Positions 47,712-57,662 of a DNA stretch of 64,000 nucleotides are shown piece after piece. Source of the stretch: Peribacillus muralis (GTDB taxonomy: Bacteria; Bacillota; Bacilli; Bacillales; DSM-1321); NCBI RefSeq assembly GCF_001645685.2, contig NZ_CP017080.1:4455051-4519050 (forward strand), given 5' to 3'. Under the pieces are notes generated by a model that did not search any database, had not been told where the DNA came from, and worked only from the letters and a program-made list of their open reading frames with translations. Both the position numbers and the translations under genes were made by a program. How positions within the stretch are numbered: the first letter of the stretch is position 1; every line of letters begins with the position of its first letter.

Positions 47712-48560
47712 GATGGTGACAAACCACTTTTTGCCACGATCATCATGGAACACTTCTTTAGCTTATGAACAAGCCTTTGAAATAATAACAGCGTTCCATC
47801 CGTCTTGAGTCTTCTACACGACTATAACAAATATATAGGATTCCCTGATCTTATTCCAATAAATATCACCGTAACTTTTTCAGGGAGTTTGAGTATTACG
47901 TTCACTTCTTCAGGCTTTTACTATTATAAACGACTACTTATAAAAAAACCAGTACATTACAAAATATGTAAAGATATAAATCTACGTTTACTTCTATGCC
48001 TGTAGTTTGTCCATGTGTTCTTTCCAGCTAATTCGACAACGAAAATTCGGATGGACTTTTCCCTATGGCTCGCTTACTTCTATCCTTTATTTCTTTATTA
48101 AGCCCTCACCGCAATGAACCTTTGTCCATATCACCGAAAGTTGAACATTCCAGTATATAACAAAAATACTGTATGCTCGCTTCTCTTTTCATTCGCCCAT
48201 TTTCGACATCATCTCTGAACAGACCCTGTCCTGAATTTTTTAAAACAAACCGTAAAATGTCATCAAAATTTCACGAGTATTTTTTTACACCATCATAGGG
48301 TTGATTTTCCAAACCGCATGGATACGTATTAATGAACCTTTATGTTTGTCCATATTCACGTCCAAAATGAACCATCCGTTCTGCTTACACTATAATAGGA
48401 AGAAACTATTTTTTTCATGATCAATTTTGGTTTTTTTTTGAAACTTGCCCTCGTCCAACCCCGTTACCATATTGACTCATATGTTTCCCTCTACACTGGA
48501 TTGAATTCATCCAACCTTTTCTTAAATATATATGAACACAGTCAAATTTATTATATAAAT
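47712..48560. other. 850-base gene-free stretch with a degenerate direct repeat
   Basis: No convincing frame with a binding site. AATGAACCTTTGTCCATATC (48113-48132) recurs as AATGAACCTT-TATG-TTTGTCCATATTC at 48331-48356. TATAAT at about 48396-48401 is a candidate plus-strand -10. Could hold an untranslated RNA or decayed genes; nothing can be asserted. Confidence 0.4.
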
Positions 48561-48591
48561 AAAAAAAACCTGCCCTCAATCGAGGGCAGGC
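48561..48591 (-). terminator. terminator of the siderophore transporter operon
   Basis: Minus strand CCTGCCCTCGATTGAGGGCAGG is an almost perfect stem followed by eight T, 24 bases after the binding-protein gene. Confidence 0.9.
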
Positions 48592-48615
48592 ACTTTTAAA
48601 AACGATATTTCCCTG

Positions 48616-49563
48616 TTATTTGATACCTTCAGAAATTTCTTTCACCATCTCATCAACGGATTCCAGTCCGCCTCCGGATAGGTACCAGTAGTTAGGGTCA
48701 AGATAAATGATGTTACCATCTTTAAATGCTTTAGTATTTTTCACGATGTCATTTTCGACTGTTTCTTTTGCAGCAGCGCCATCACCGACAACCGCATCTC
48801 TGTCAACAACGAATAAGTAGTCTGGATTCTTTTCGGCAATATATTCGAAAGAAACGCTCTGACCATGTGTCGATACTTCCAATTTATCATCGACAGCAGG
48901 TACTCCGAATACATCATGGATGATTCCGAATCTTGAAGCCGGTCCGTAAGCACTTACTTTACCGCCATTTGCAAGAACGATTAAACCTTTTTTATCAGCT
49001 GGAACTTTTTCCTTCAACGCATTAATGTTTTCTTCAACACTAGCCAATTCTTTAGACGCTTCATCTTCTTTACCGAAGATTTTGCCCAAAAGCGTTACAT
49101 TCTCTTTAAATGATTCCATATACTTTGTTGTATCAACACCTACAAATACGGTAGGGGCAATTTTGCTTAGTTCTTCATATGCTTCGGATTGACGACCTGA
49201 AATCAGGATTAAGTCTGGAGCCAATTCGTTGATTTTTTCGAAGTCAGGCTCTTTTAACCCGCCAGCATTCTCTGTTGTATCTTTATAATTAGAAAGGTAT
49301 TTCGGAAGGCCATCATGTGGGACTGCCGCCACTTCCACACCAAATTTATCAAGAGTATCAAGGGCACCCATATCGAATACCACGACTTTTTTAGGATTCG
49401 TTTTCACTTTCGTTTCGCCTAATTGGTGCTTAACCGTAATTTCTTCACTTTTAGCCGTTTCCTTTTTCGCACCTGATTCTTCTTTTTCCTTATCTGATCC
49501 ACAAGCAACAGCCACTACAGCCAGCATTGCAATTAGTAGCAATACAGATAATTTCTTTATCAT
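48616..49563 (-). CDS. yclQ: YclQ-like siderophore-binding lipoprotein
   Basis: 315 residues from ATG 49563, six bases after GAGGTG; a GTG three codons upstream is part of the site. Lipoprotein signal with VVAVAC. Class III binding protein (KKVVVFDMGALDTLDKFGVE, APDLILISGRQS, GASRFGIIHDVFG-like segment, NYWYLSGGG). B. subtilis YclQ binds petrobactin-type ferric siderophores; the same ligand is inferred here. Fourth gene of yclN-O-P-Q. Confidence 0.9.
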   Translation of the reverse strand: MIKKLSVLLLIAMLAVVAVACGSDKEKEESGAKKETAKSEEITVKHQLGETKVKTNPKKVVVFDMGALDTLDKFGVEVAAVPHDGLPKYLSNYKDTTENAGGLKEPDFEKINELAPDLILISGRQSEAYEELSKIAPTVFVGVDTTKYMESFKENVTLLGKIFGKEDEASKELASVEENINALKEKVPADKKGLIVLANGGKVSAYGPASRFGIIHDVFGVPAVDDKLEVSTHGQSVSFEYIAEKNPDYLFVVDRDAVVGDGAAAKETVENDIVKNTKAFKDGNIIYLDPNYWYLSGGGLESVDEMVKEISEGIK

Positions 49564-49771
49564 TTTGGTCACCTCGAAAAATATTTTTTATTTAAAATCA
49601 CTTACGGATCCTTACCATCCCAAAATCATCATCGCCAATTCTCATTCTCCCTGAAACAGGAGGCAGCTATAATCATGGGCGCCCGCCAACTTTTAACAGC
49701 CAAATGGATGGGCGAAGTGCTCCTGGAACGGTTACGATTACTGAAGTGATTAAAAACCAATGGATTGGCAC

Positions 49772-50530
49772 TTACGTGAAGTACACACAAATCTTATTGT
49801 CGTTGATGGTTTGGATTTCAATATCCATATCATAGATTTCCTTCAATACATCGGAATCAATGACTTGTTCGGTAGGTCCATTATGAACGACCTTCCCATC
49901 CTTCAATGCCACGATATAATCGGAGTAGCAGGAAGCAAAATTAATATCATGAATGACGATGATGACCGTTTTCCCCAGTTCATCTGCCAATCTCCTCAAA
50001 ACCTTCATGATCTGAACGGAATGCTTCATATCCAGATTGTTCAAAGGTTCATCTAGAAGGACATACTCCGTGTTCTGGGCAATGACCATGGCAATGAATG
50101 CCCGTTGCTGCTGCCCGCCGCTAAGCTGGTCAAGGAATTTGCCCTGCATTTCGGCAAGCTCCATATATTCAATCGCTTCATCGACATAGCTCCAATCCTC
50201 TTCGGTCAGTTTACCTTGTGAATAGGGGAACCGTCCAAATGCTACAAGCTCACGAATCGTTAAACGGATATTGATATGATTTGCCTGCTTTAAGATGGCA
50301 ATTTTCTTCGCAAGCTCATTGCTTTTGAATGTCTCCATTTCCTTGCCATCAATCAGGACTTCCCCCGAGTCACGGGTAATGAGCCTGCTTATCATCGACA
50401 GGACGGTACTTTTCCCTGCACCATTAGGACCGATGAAGGAAGTGATTTTCCCTTTCTTGATTTCAAGGGAAACGTCCTCGACAACTGTCTTATTACCATA
50501 TTTTTTGAATAAATTTCTCACTTCTACCAT
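49772..50530 (-). CDS. yclP: YclP-like siderophore ABC ATPase
   Basis: 252 residues. Walker A GPNGAGKST, signature LSGGQQQRAFIAMVIAQ, Walker B YVLLDEPLNNLD. Powers ferric siderophore uptake with YclN and YclO. Its start lies within the end of yclO (7-base overlap). A 208-base gap separates it from yclQ and contains no other gene. Confidence 0.92.
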   Translation of the reverse strand: MVEVRNLFKKYGNKTVVEDVSLEIKKGKITSFIGPNGAGKSTVLSMISRLITRDSGEVLIDGKEMETFKSNELAKKIAILKQANHINIRLTIRELVAFGRFPYSQGKLTEEDWSYVDEAIEYMELAEMQGKFLDQLSGGQQQRAFIAMVIAQNTEYVLLDEPLNNLDMKHSVQIMKVLRRLADELGKTVIIVIHDINFASCYSDYIVALKDGKVVHNGPTEQVIDSDVLKEIYDMDIEIQTINDNKICVYFT

Positions 50531-51471
50531 GATTTATTCTCCTTTAATAGAAGATAGATGAAATAAACTCCCCCAATGAAGTTGATGATTACACTTAGGG
50601 TAGTAGAGAACGTGAAGACCCTCTCTACGATGAATTGACCGCCGACCAAGGCAACGACACTGATCAGCATCGCTCCCGGGATGATATGTTTATGCTGATA
50701 GGATTTAATGAATTGATAAGCCACATTCGCCACTAGTAATCCGAGGAACGTGATCGGGCCGATCAGGGCGGTAGAAATGGAAATCAAAATCGTAACGACG
50801 ATCAAAACCCGTTTCGTGACAAAATCATAATCGACACCCAAGTTTACGGCTTGGTCCCTCCCGAGGGACATCACATCCAAATACTTCAAAAATCTCATGA
50901 AATAGATCATTACCGCTATCATGAGGATGATGGCTAAGGTTAAAAGGTCGGTATTGACATTATTGAAGCTGGCGAACATTTTATTTTGGATGATTTGAAA
51001 TTCATTCGGGTCGATCAATACTTGCATGAATGAAGACATACTGCCGAATAATGTCCCGAAGATGATGCCGATAAGCAATAAGAAGTAAATATTGCGGTCT
51101 TTCTTGAACATGAATTTGAACAACAAGCTAGAGAATATAAGCATTGCAATCAACGTCACCAGGAAATTGAGATTTTTATTCAGGATCAGAATATGCGTTG
51201 AGCCGAATAGGAAAATCACTCCCGTTTGGATCAGCATATACATGGAGTCCAATCCCAAAATGCTTGGTGTCAGGATTTTATTATTCGTAACCGTCTGGAA
51301 TATCACGGTTGAAAAGGCGATGGCACAGCCGACCACGATAATGGCGATGATTTTGATGATTCTTCTCGGAAGTGCATAATCCCAATTCGGACCAAGATCC
51401 CAAAAGATATACCCTGCCGTCAAAATCGCGGCAAGAACAGCTAATATCATGATTTTACTTTTATTATTCAT
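50524..51471 (-). CDS. yclO: YclO-like siderophore ABC permease
   Basis: 315 residues, FecCD permease family with eight to ten membrane segments; motifs TPSILGLDSMYML, MSLGRDQAVNLGVDYD and GPITFLGLLVAN. Forms a heterodimeric pore with YclN. Overlaps yclN by eight bases and has AGAAAGG upstream of its ATG. Confidence 0.92.
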   Translation of the reverse strand: MNNKSKIMILAVLAAILTAGYIFWDLGPNWDYALPRRIIKIIAIIVVGCAIAFSTVIFQTVTNNKILTPSILGLDSMYMLIQTGVIFLFGSTHILILNKNLNFLVTLIAMLIFSSLLFKFMFKKDRNIYFLLLIGIIFGTLFGSMSSFMQVLIDPNEFQIIQNKMFASFNNVNTDLLTLAIILMIAVMIYFMRFLKYLDVMSLGRDQAVNLGVDYDFVTKRVLIVVTILISISTALIGPITFLGLLVANVAYQFIKSYQHKHIIPGAMLISVVALVGGQFIVERVFTFSTTLSVIINFIGGVYFIYLLLKENKSW

Positions 51472-52414
51472 ATGCCTTTCTCCTCAATATCAGATAGATG
51501 AATATGGCGCTTCCTATCACACCCACCACAAGACCGATCGGGATTTCGAATGGATAGATGATGATCCTGCCCAATATATCGCAGATCAATAGGAACACGG
51601 CCCCTAGCAAAGCTGTATGAGAAAGGCTCTTTTTCAAATTATCACCAAGGTAGAGGGATACGATATTCGGTACGATCAAGCCTATGAAAGGTATGGTCCC
51701 CACCGTCAGCAAAACGACAGTCGAGGATAAGGCCACAATGACCAAGCCGAAGTTGACGACGAATTTATAATTGAGCCCCAGGTTGATGGCAAATTCCTCA
51801 CCCATTCCTGCAACCGTGAATTTATTGGCAAAGAAGTATGCGAGAATGACTAATGGGATACTAACGTATATAAGTTCGTACCTCCCCGACATGATCATCG
51901 AGAAGTCACCATTCATCCAGGTGTTGAGGCTTTGGATCAAGTCATATTTATAAGCGAAGAATGTCGAGATCGATCCGACGATGTTGCCGAACATCAGGCC
52001 GACCAATGGAATGAAAATCGTGTCCTTATATTTAACTTGATCAAGGATTTTCATGAACAGGAATGTACCTGCCAAAGCGAATATGAAAGCGAATGCCATT
52101 TTCTCGATAAGGGCGGCTGATGGAAAGATGATAAGGGCAAGAAGAAGGCCGAGCCTTGCAGAATCCATCGTACCTGCAGTCGTAGGAGATACAAATTTAT
52201 TGCGGCTCAGCTGCTGCATGATCAGTCCGCTTATGCTCATCACCACTCCGGCAATGATAATGGTCACCATTCTGGGAAAGCGGCTTTGGAGCATGATTTG
52301 CACTTTATCATCGGATAAGTCCAATAAATCGAGGGGGGTGATATCCTTCACGCCAATGAACAGTGAAGTAAAGGACAATATGACTAAAGAAATAACTAAA
52401 TATCTTAACTTCAT
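51464..52414 (-). CDS. yclN: YclN-like siderophore ABC permease
   Basis: 316 residues, FecCD permease; motifs SRFPRMVTIIIAGVVMSISG, QQLSRNKFVSPTTAG, AGMGEEFAINLGLNYK and IPFIGLIVPNIV. First gene of the operon; a Fur box lies 127 bases upstream of its start, so iron should repress it. Confidence 0.92.
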   Translation of the reverse strand: MKLRYLVISLVILSFTSLFIGVKDITPLDLLDLSDDKVQIMLQSRFPRMVTIIIAGVVMSISGLIMQQLSRNKFVSPTTAGTMDSARLGLLLALIIFPSAALIEKMAFAFIFALAGTFLFMKILDQVKYKDTIFIPLVGLMFGNIVGSISTFFAYKYDLIQSLNTWMNGDFSMIMSGRYELIYVSIPLVILAYFFANKFTVAGMGEEFAINLGLNYKFVVNFGLVIVALSSTVVLLTVGTIPFIGLIVPNIVSLYLGDNLKKSLSHTALLGAVFLLICDILGRIIIYPFEIPIGLVVGVIGSAIFIYLILRRKAYE

Positions 52415-52540
52415 TTACAATTCCTACTCTTCCTATCTCAGTGAATACAGCGATAATATTTTTAACTAAAAATATATGAATACAGACTATTAGGCAATCC
52501 ATTAGTCACAAAAGACTTCTATGTATATTATTTTATTTAT

Positions 52541-52559
52541 GATAATGAGATTCATTATC
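52541..52559. promoter_or_regulatory. Fur box upstream of yclNOPQ
   Basis: GATAATGAGATTCATTATC matches 17 of 19 positions of the Fur consensus inverted repeat. It lies between yclN (minus) and the DUF1450 gene (plus) and could act on both. Confidence 0.85.
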
Positions 52560-52745
52560 AATATCACAATTACCCTTATTCTAACACTTCTAAAATATGT
52601 GTCAATGTTTACAGGGGAAATACTTTATTTAAATAAAGCTAGTCACATTGTAATGACCTTGGATAATTAACCCATGCTTTTATCTTTTGGAAGTGATAAA
52701 CTCTACATAACAAATATTTACTCTTCTAATGAAAGAAGCGATATG

Positions 52746-53015
52746 ATGAAAACCTTCCTTTCAAAACTGTTCACCAAAAAAGGCAAAATCCAGATAGAAT
52801 TTTGCCAAAATACCCTTGATCGCCACTTAAATGAACAAACGATTGCTGAGTATGGGAAGTTCCTGGAGAATCCACGGGTTCAATATAAGGAATATGAATG
52901 TTTAAGCGAATGTAAGCTATGTAAGGAAGTCCCCTATGCAAAAGTGAACGGACAAATCATGCATGGAAAGGATTCACATGACCTTTTGAACCAATTGCAG
53001 GAAGCTTTAAAATAA
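52746..53015 (+). CDS. DUF1450 protein
   Basis: 89 residues (start at 52743 or 52746; the binding site GAAAGAAG is weak). Contains IEFCQNTLDRH and YECLSECKLCKEVPYAKVNG, a conserved cysteine set that fits the DUF1450 family and may bind metal. Function unknown. Divergent from yclN with the Fur box between, so an iron link is possible. Confidence 0.75.
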   Translation: MKTFLSKLFTKKGKIQIEFCQNTLDRHLNEQTIAEYGKFLENPRVQYKEYECLSECKLCKEVPYAKVNGQIMHGKDSHDLLNQLQEALK

Positions 53016-53048
53016 ATGCGGGTCAAGCTAACGGCTGATCCGCATTTT
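53014..53048 (+). terminator. terminator after the DUF1450 gene
   Basis: AATGCGGGTCA and TGATCCGCATT (with one bulge near the loop) followed by TTCTTC, overlapping the stop codon region. Confidence 0.65.
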
Positions 53049-53273
53049 CTTCATTTCCAGCTTGGTACCAACCAGTCGAGCTTTACACTGCAGCCGTACG
53101 ATCATGTAAGGCATAAGGCGGTAAATGGGCCGGAACCTACTGGGCTGCAAGCCTAGGAATATCCTTATTATTCTAGTAAATCCTTCCTGTTTTTCACAAT
53201 TACTCTCTTTTACACTATATAACTAGTGAAAAATATGATAATTTATGGAAAAAGATAAATGAGGAGGACCTCC

Positions 53274-54929
53274 GTGAAAAAAATCATTCCAACCATCCTA
53301 TCAGCCGTCACTCTAGGTCTTGTCACTGGTATGCCCGGCCAAAGCCCTGTTGCCGAGGCAGAAGAATTCACCCCTTATTATGGAAATGGCCCAAGCTATA
53401 TTCAACCTGATAATCTCTCCCATCTTTTTCCCGAACCTGCCGTATCCTTCAAGACCCCTGCCTTTAAGCGAGACAAGATTGCCTTTACAAGCCAAGAAGA
53501 AATGGTTGGCTTCATCAAGTCCCTCTCCGGTAAAAATAAGAACATTCATATCAAGACGATAGGAAAATCCACAGAGGGGCGTGATATCCCGATGTTGCTT
53601 TTCAGCAAGGATTCCCAAAAACCGGGGAAGAATAGCCATAAACCATTAATTTGGGTCCAAGGTCAAATCCATGGGAATGAACCGGCCGCAGGTGAATCGA
53701 CCCTAGTCCTTGCCCAATGGCTGGCAGAAGGCAAGCTTGGTGATGTCCTAGATAAAGTGAATATAGCCATCGTTCCACGAGTCAATCCCGATGGATCGTA
53801 TTATTTCAAACGATACACCTCCAATGATATGGATGCGAATCGAGATTATTTAAAAGTGGAATATCCTGAAGTACGGAACATTCATCAGGCAATCGATGAT
53901 TATGAGCCTGAAGTCATTCTCGATGTACATGAATATACAGTCAATCCCGCTCCCCTAAATAAGGTAGGCGCAAACGGCTCGATTTCTTCCTATGACTTAC
54001 TCATCTCCTCAGCCAAGAATTTAAATATTCCGGAGGCGCTTCGAAAAGCTTCAGATGAACTGCTTTTACCGGATGTTTTTAAAACCTTGAAAAAGGAAAA
54101 GCTCTCCTATCACGATTACTATACACTTGCTACCTCCGATGCCGGCGTCCTTACCGCGACTGAAGGAAGCACCGAAGCCCGCATCGGCAGAAACGCCCTC
54201 GGCTTGAAAAATACGATGACCTATTTAATTGAAACAAGGGGTATCAATATCGCCCGTACAGATTTTAAACGGCGGGTATTTGCCCAGGCCATGGCACAGG
54301 CTGCATTCATTAAAACAGCCGCCGAACAAGCACGTACCGTAAAAAAAGTGGTGAAACAGGCAGAGCATGAAATCGTCGAAAAAGGAAGAAAGGCTAATGA
54401 TAAGGACAAGGTTGTCATTACAAGCGAGAATAAGCTAATCAGGAATCAAAGGCTTACAGTCGTCGATTTAGCGAAAGGCAAATTGGTCAATACCCAGATC
54501 GATTGGCTGGATTCTACCGATGCCTACCCTACCCTTGTCAGGAATCGCCCGACAGCCTACATCCTTCCGCCTGAATATAAAGATATCGCCAAGAAACTTC
54601 AGCTATTGGGTGTAGAGGTGAAAAAATTAAAAAAACCGATGAAAATATCAGTTGAAGGCTATAAAGTCAAGGATGTAAAAGTATCTCCAGAACTGGAAAG
54701 CGGACATAGCACAAGGGAAGTCACGACCGACATAACGACGAAGAAACGCGATTTCCCGAAAGGCAGCTATGTATTCGACATGGCCCAGGCCGATGCCAAT
54801 TTCATCTCCCTTGCCCTCGAGCCTGAGGGGATAGACAGTTATGTGACATTCCATTTCATTCCTGCCGAAAAGGGGAAGGAACTTCCGATTTACCGCTATA
54901 TGCACCAAACCTCGTTACCTGCTAAATGA
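53274..54929 (+). CDS. secreted M14 zinc carboxypeptidase
   Basis: 551 residues from GTG 53274, directly behind GGAGGACC; an ATG five codons upstream lies on top of the site. Sec signal peptide ending near AEAEEF (residue 31). M14 motif HGNEPAAGES near residue 132 gives the His and Glu zinc ligands, NPDGS follows, and the third ligand is in DVHEYT near residue 218. Removes C-terminal residues from peptides or wall peptides outside the cell; substrate unknown. Confidence 0.88.
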   Translation: MKKIIPTILSAVTLGLVTGMPGQSPVAEAEEFTPYYGNGPSYIQPDNLSHLFPEPAVSFKTPAFKRDKIAFTSQEEMVGFIKSLSGKNKNIHIKTIGKSTEGRDIPMLLFSKDSQKPGKNSHKPLIWVQGQIHGNEPAAGESTLVLAQWLAEGKLGDVLDKVNIAIVPRVNPDGSYYFKRYTSNDMDANRDYLKVEYPEVRNIHQAIDDYEPEVILDVHEYTVNPAPLNKVGANGSISSYDLLISSAKNLNIPEALRKASDELLLPDVFKTLKKEKLSYHDYYTLATSDAGVLTATEGSTEARIGRNALGLKNTMTYLIETRGINIARTDFKRRVFAQAMAQAAFIKTAAEQARTVKKVVKQAEHEIVEKGRKANDKDKVVITSENKLIRNQRLTVVDLAKGKLVNTQIDWLDSTDAYPTLVRNRPTAYILPPEYKDIAKKLQLLGVEVKKLKKPMKISVEGYKVKDVKVSPELESGHSTREVTTDITTKKRDFPKGSYVFDMAQADANFISLALEPEGIDSYVTFHFIPAEKGKELPIYRYMHQTSLPAK

Positions 54930-54950
54930 TTTATCCTGTTTATTTTAAAA

Positions 54951-54984
54951 AACGCTTTGGCTGATTTTATCGCCAAGGCGTTTT
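54951..54984 (+). terminator. terminator after the M14 peptidase gene
   Basis: AACGCTTTGGC and GCCAAGGCGTT (one G-U pair) form an eleven-base stem followed by TTCTGTTTT. Confidence 0.8.
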
Positions 54985-55057
54985 CTGTTTTCACGAATGC
55001 ACTGGTAACTTCCGAATATATATTATAAATCAGAAAGTGTTTTAAGGGGGATCATCT

Positions 55058-56953
55058 TTGAACCAAAAAGTACAAGGGGAAATAAACCGGCTTATCCATC
55101 ATTTGAAAAGGGACCAATCCGCTGACGGCTCTTGGAATTACCCATTTGATACCGGGATAACTGCAGATGCCTACATGATTATCTTATTAAAACTTCTCGA
55201 TATGGAAGATCCTCCTCTTATAGAGGCTTTAGTAAAACGAATCGAAAGCAGGCAAACCGATAACGGTTCATGGAAGCTTTTCCAAGATGAGCTGGATGGG
55301 AATGTTACGGTGACGATCGAGGCATATTATGGTCTGCTTTATAGCGGCCTCCGAACTAAGCACGATGACCATATGAGGAAAGCGAAGCAATTCATTCTTT
55401 CCAAGGGCGGAATCAAGCAAGCCAAGGTGTTGACGAAAATGATGCTAGCGGTCACCGGGCAATATAAATGGCCGCGCTTATTCCCCATTCCTCTCGAAGC
55501 CGTCTTACTGCCGCCAACCTTTTTCGTCAGCATCTATGATCTTTCCGTATATGGAAGGGTCAACATGATCCCCATCCTGCTACTTGGTCATAAAAGGTTT
55601 CAGGCCAGGAGCTCCAACGCTCCCAGTTTAAAAGATTTGTTCCTGACGAGGGAGGAACGTTCAGAGGAACATGCTTGGGATGAATATCGGACAGATGAAT
55701 ATCGCTCATTCTTCTCCAACATTCAATCCGGTGTCAAAACATTGATCGGGTTTCCCGATTACTTGCATTCCCTGGCCTTGGATTCAACGAAGCGGTATAT
55801 GCTCGACAGGCTTGAACCAGACGGAACGCTTTATAATTATTTCGGCTCCACCTTCTTCATGATCTTTGCACTCCTTTCGATTGGATATCCGAAAAACGAT
55901 CCGGTGATCGTCAAGGCAGTGGCCGGTTTGAAGGGGATGGCCTGTTTCGCCGACGGACAGACGCATATCCAGTTTACGACGCCCCATGTTTGGAATACCT
56001 CCCTGATCAGCTATGCGCTTCAAGAAGCGGGCATCCCCTATGAAGACGGGACCGTTCATGCCGCCAATCAATATTTGCTTTCGCGCCAGCATTACATGTA
56101 TGGAGATTGGTTGATTCATAATCCTGATGCGATCCCAGGGGGCTGGGGATTTTCCGATTTGAATACGATGAACCCGGATGTGGATGATACGACTGCCACG
56201 CTGCGGGCGCTCGCTAATCAAATTCGTGAAGCAACGGATAAACGGGATAGCTGGCAGCGCGGCGTCTCCTTCACCGTCTCCATGCAAAATGACGATGGCG
56301 GATTTCCTGCCTTCGAGCGCAATAACGACCATAAATGGCTCCAGCTTCTGCCTCTAGAAGGTTCCAAATATCTCCTGACCGACCCTTCGACTGCTGATTT
56401 AACGGGGAGAACGCTTGAATTTCTAGGAAACTATACAAACTTGAAGAAGCCCGAGGAAGTCAGCAAACGAGCGGTTGACTGGCTACTGCAAGACCAGAAG
56501 CGGGATGGGTCGTGGTATGGACGCTGGGGAATCTGCTATCTATACGGCACATGGTCTGCCCTTACTGGCCTGAAGGCAGCAGGGCAATCCAGCGAGCATC
56601 CGTCCATCCGAAAAGCGGCAGCCTGGTTGAAGAAAATCCAAAATAAAGATGGCGGCTGGGGTGAATCCTGCTACAGTGACATCAAGGAACGGTATATCCC
56701 GCTAGGTGCCAGTACACTGACCCATACGGCCTGGGCGGTGGATGCGTTGATCTCCGTATCCGAGGAGCCGACAGAAGAAATAGAAAAGGGCATCGCCTAT
56801 CTGATCCGTTTCGGTGAAGCCGGCAGCTGGACCGATGATTATCCTACTGGTCAGGCAATGGCAGATTTTTTGTATATACACTACCATAGCTATCGTTATA
56901 TCTATCCGCTTTTAGCTTTAAGTCACTACAAAAACAAATTCCTGAATGCTTAA
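55058..56953 (+). CDS. sqhC: SqhC, sporulenol synthase / squalene-hopene cyclase family
   Basis: 631 residues. The catalytic DVDDTT is near residue 373. QW-type repeats recur: DGSWNYP, DNGSWKL, GGWGFSD, DGSWYGRWGICY and DGGWGESCY. Length fits the Bacillus tetraprenyl-beta-curcumene cyclase (sporulenol synthase), which makes spore-associated sesquarterpenes. Start is TTG 55058, behind AAGGGGGATC. The GerA and coat genes in the window fit a spore former. Confidence 0.9.
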   Translation: MNQKVQGEINRLIHHLKRDQSADGSWNYPFDTGITADAYMIILLKLLDMEDPPLIEALVKRIESRQTDNGSWKLFQDELDGNVTVTIEAYYGLLYSGLRTKHDDHMRKAKQFILSKGGIKQAKVLTKMMLAVTGQYKWPRLFPIPLEAVLLPPTFFVSIYDLSVYGRVNMIPILLLGHKRFQARSSNAPSLKDLFLTREERSEEHAWDEYRTDEYRSFFSNIQSGVKTLIGFPDYLHSLALDSTKRYMLDRLEPDGTLYNYFGSTFFMIFALLSIGYPKNDPVIVKAVAGLKGMACFADGQTHIQFTTPHVWNTSLISYALQEAGIPYEDGTVHAANQYLLSRQHYMYGDWLIHNPDAIPGGWGFSDLNTMNPDVDDTTATLRALANQIREATDKRDSWQRGVSFTVSMQNDDGGFPAFERNNDHKWLQLLPLEGSKYLLTDPSTADLTGRTLEFLGNYTNLKKPEEVSKRAVDWLLQDQKRDGSWYGRWGICYLYGTWSALTGLKAAGQSSEHPSIRKAAAWLKKIQNKDGGWGESCYSDIKERYIPLGASTLTHTAWAVDALISVSEEPTEEIEKGIAYLIRFGEAGSWTDDYPTGQAMADFLYIHYHSYRYIYPLLALSHYKNKFLNA

Positions 56954-56984
56954 TCGTCCCTTCTGCTTGTTGGCATGTTGAATA

Positions 56985-57158
56985 TGTGGATTACCTGTGG
57001 AAAAGGGCGGGATATATCAGAAATGTTATCCACAATCCACGGTTATCCACATCAGTTTGTCCGTAACATGACAAAATCGGCAATTATTGTTGATTACTCC
57101 ATGCCGAAACTGTGCGTAACACCATTTTCGAATTGTTTTTTTCACGATATGTGGATAG
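56985..57158. promoter_or_regulatory. cluster of DnaA boxes
   Basis: Perfect TTATCCACA at 57026-57034 and 57043-57051, plus one-mismatch boxes TGTGGATTA (56985-56993), TGTGGAAAA (56996-57004) and TGTGGATAG (57150-57158) in a 220-base intergenic gap. No dnaA or dnaN nearby, so probably not oriC; a DnaA-binding cluster is likelier. Confidence 0.6.
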
Positions 57159-57173
57159 TTTGGGGAAGGTTAA

Positions 57174-57662
57174 TCATTTTTCCGTGAACACGGTATCCAA
57201 TTTATCGCTATAGAATTCAATCGCCTTTGCATACGATTGAATGTCGTGGTCATTCGAGGTTTCCGCTATGATTTTCAATAAAGACTCCATGGCTTGATTG
57301 TGCTGCCCCAAATTATAAAAGGCCATCGCCCTGAATACCGATAACGCCTTATCATCAGGAAACTTTTCCAGACCCGCCTCCAAGGTCCGTTTTGCTTGCT
57401 CGTATTTCCCGAGGGTGCGAAATGTACTTCCCAATCCTAGGTAAGCACCCTTTGCTTCCTCATCCGGCAATCCCAATTCGATGGCCGCTTCATAGTGAGG
57501 CACCGCTTCCTCCTCAAGTCCCAGGATATCCAAGCTCCAGGCACATTGATATCGAATGGTTGCATCCCCGGGATCTCGCTTCGCCAGCTCCTGCAATACT
57601 TGCTTCGATTGTTCATATTCGTTGTTTGCTCTCAAGGACAGTGCCCTCGCTAAACCTTCCAT
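57174..57662 (-). CDS. tetratricopeptide repeat protein
   Basis: 162 residues made of three to four TPR-like helix pairs (ALSLRANNEYEQSKQVLQEL, GSTFRTLGKYEQAKRTLE, FRAMAFYNLGQHNQAMESLL). Likely a cytosolic protein-interaction scaffold, partner unknown. ATG 57662 is eight bases after GGAGG; the ATG at 57677 is itself part of that site. Confidence 0.8.
   Translation of the reverse strand: MEGLARALSLRANNEYEQSKQVLQELAKRDPGDATIRYQCAWSLDILGLEEEAVPHYEAAIELGLPDEEAKGAYLGLGSTFRTLGKYEQAKRTLEAGLEKFPDDKALSVFRAMAFYNLGQHNQAMESLLKIIAETSNDHDIQSYAKAIEFYSDKLDTVFTEK

Noticed and set aside
48417..48599. Plus-strand 60-residue frame after a TATAAT box
   Set aside because: It runs into the strong terminator of the siderophore operon and has no binding site.
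56985..57158. Replication origin
   Set aside because: DnaA boxes are present but there is no AT-rich unwinding region or dnaA/dnaN/gyrB context.
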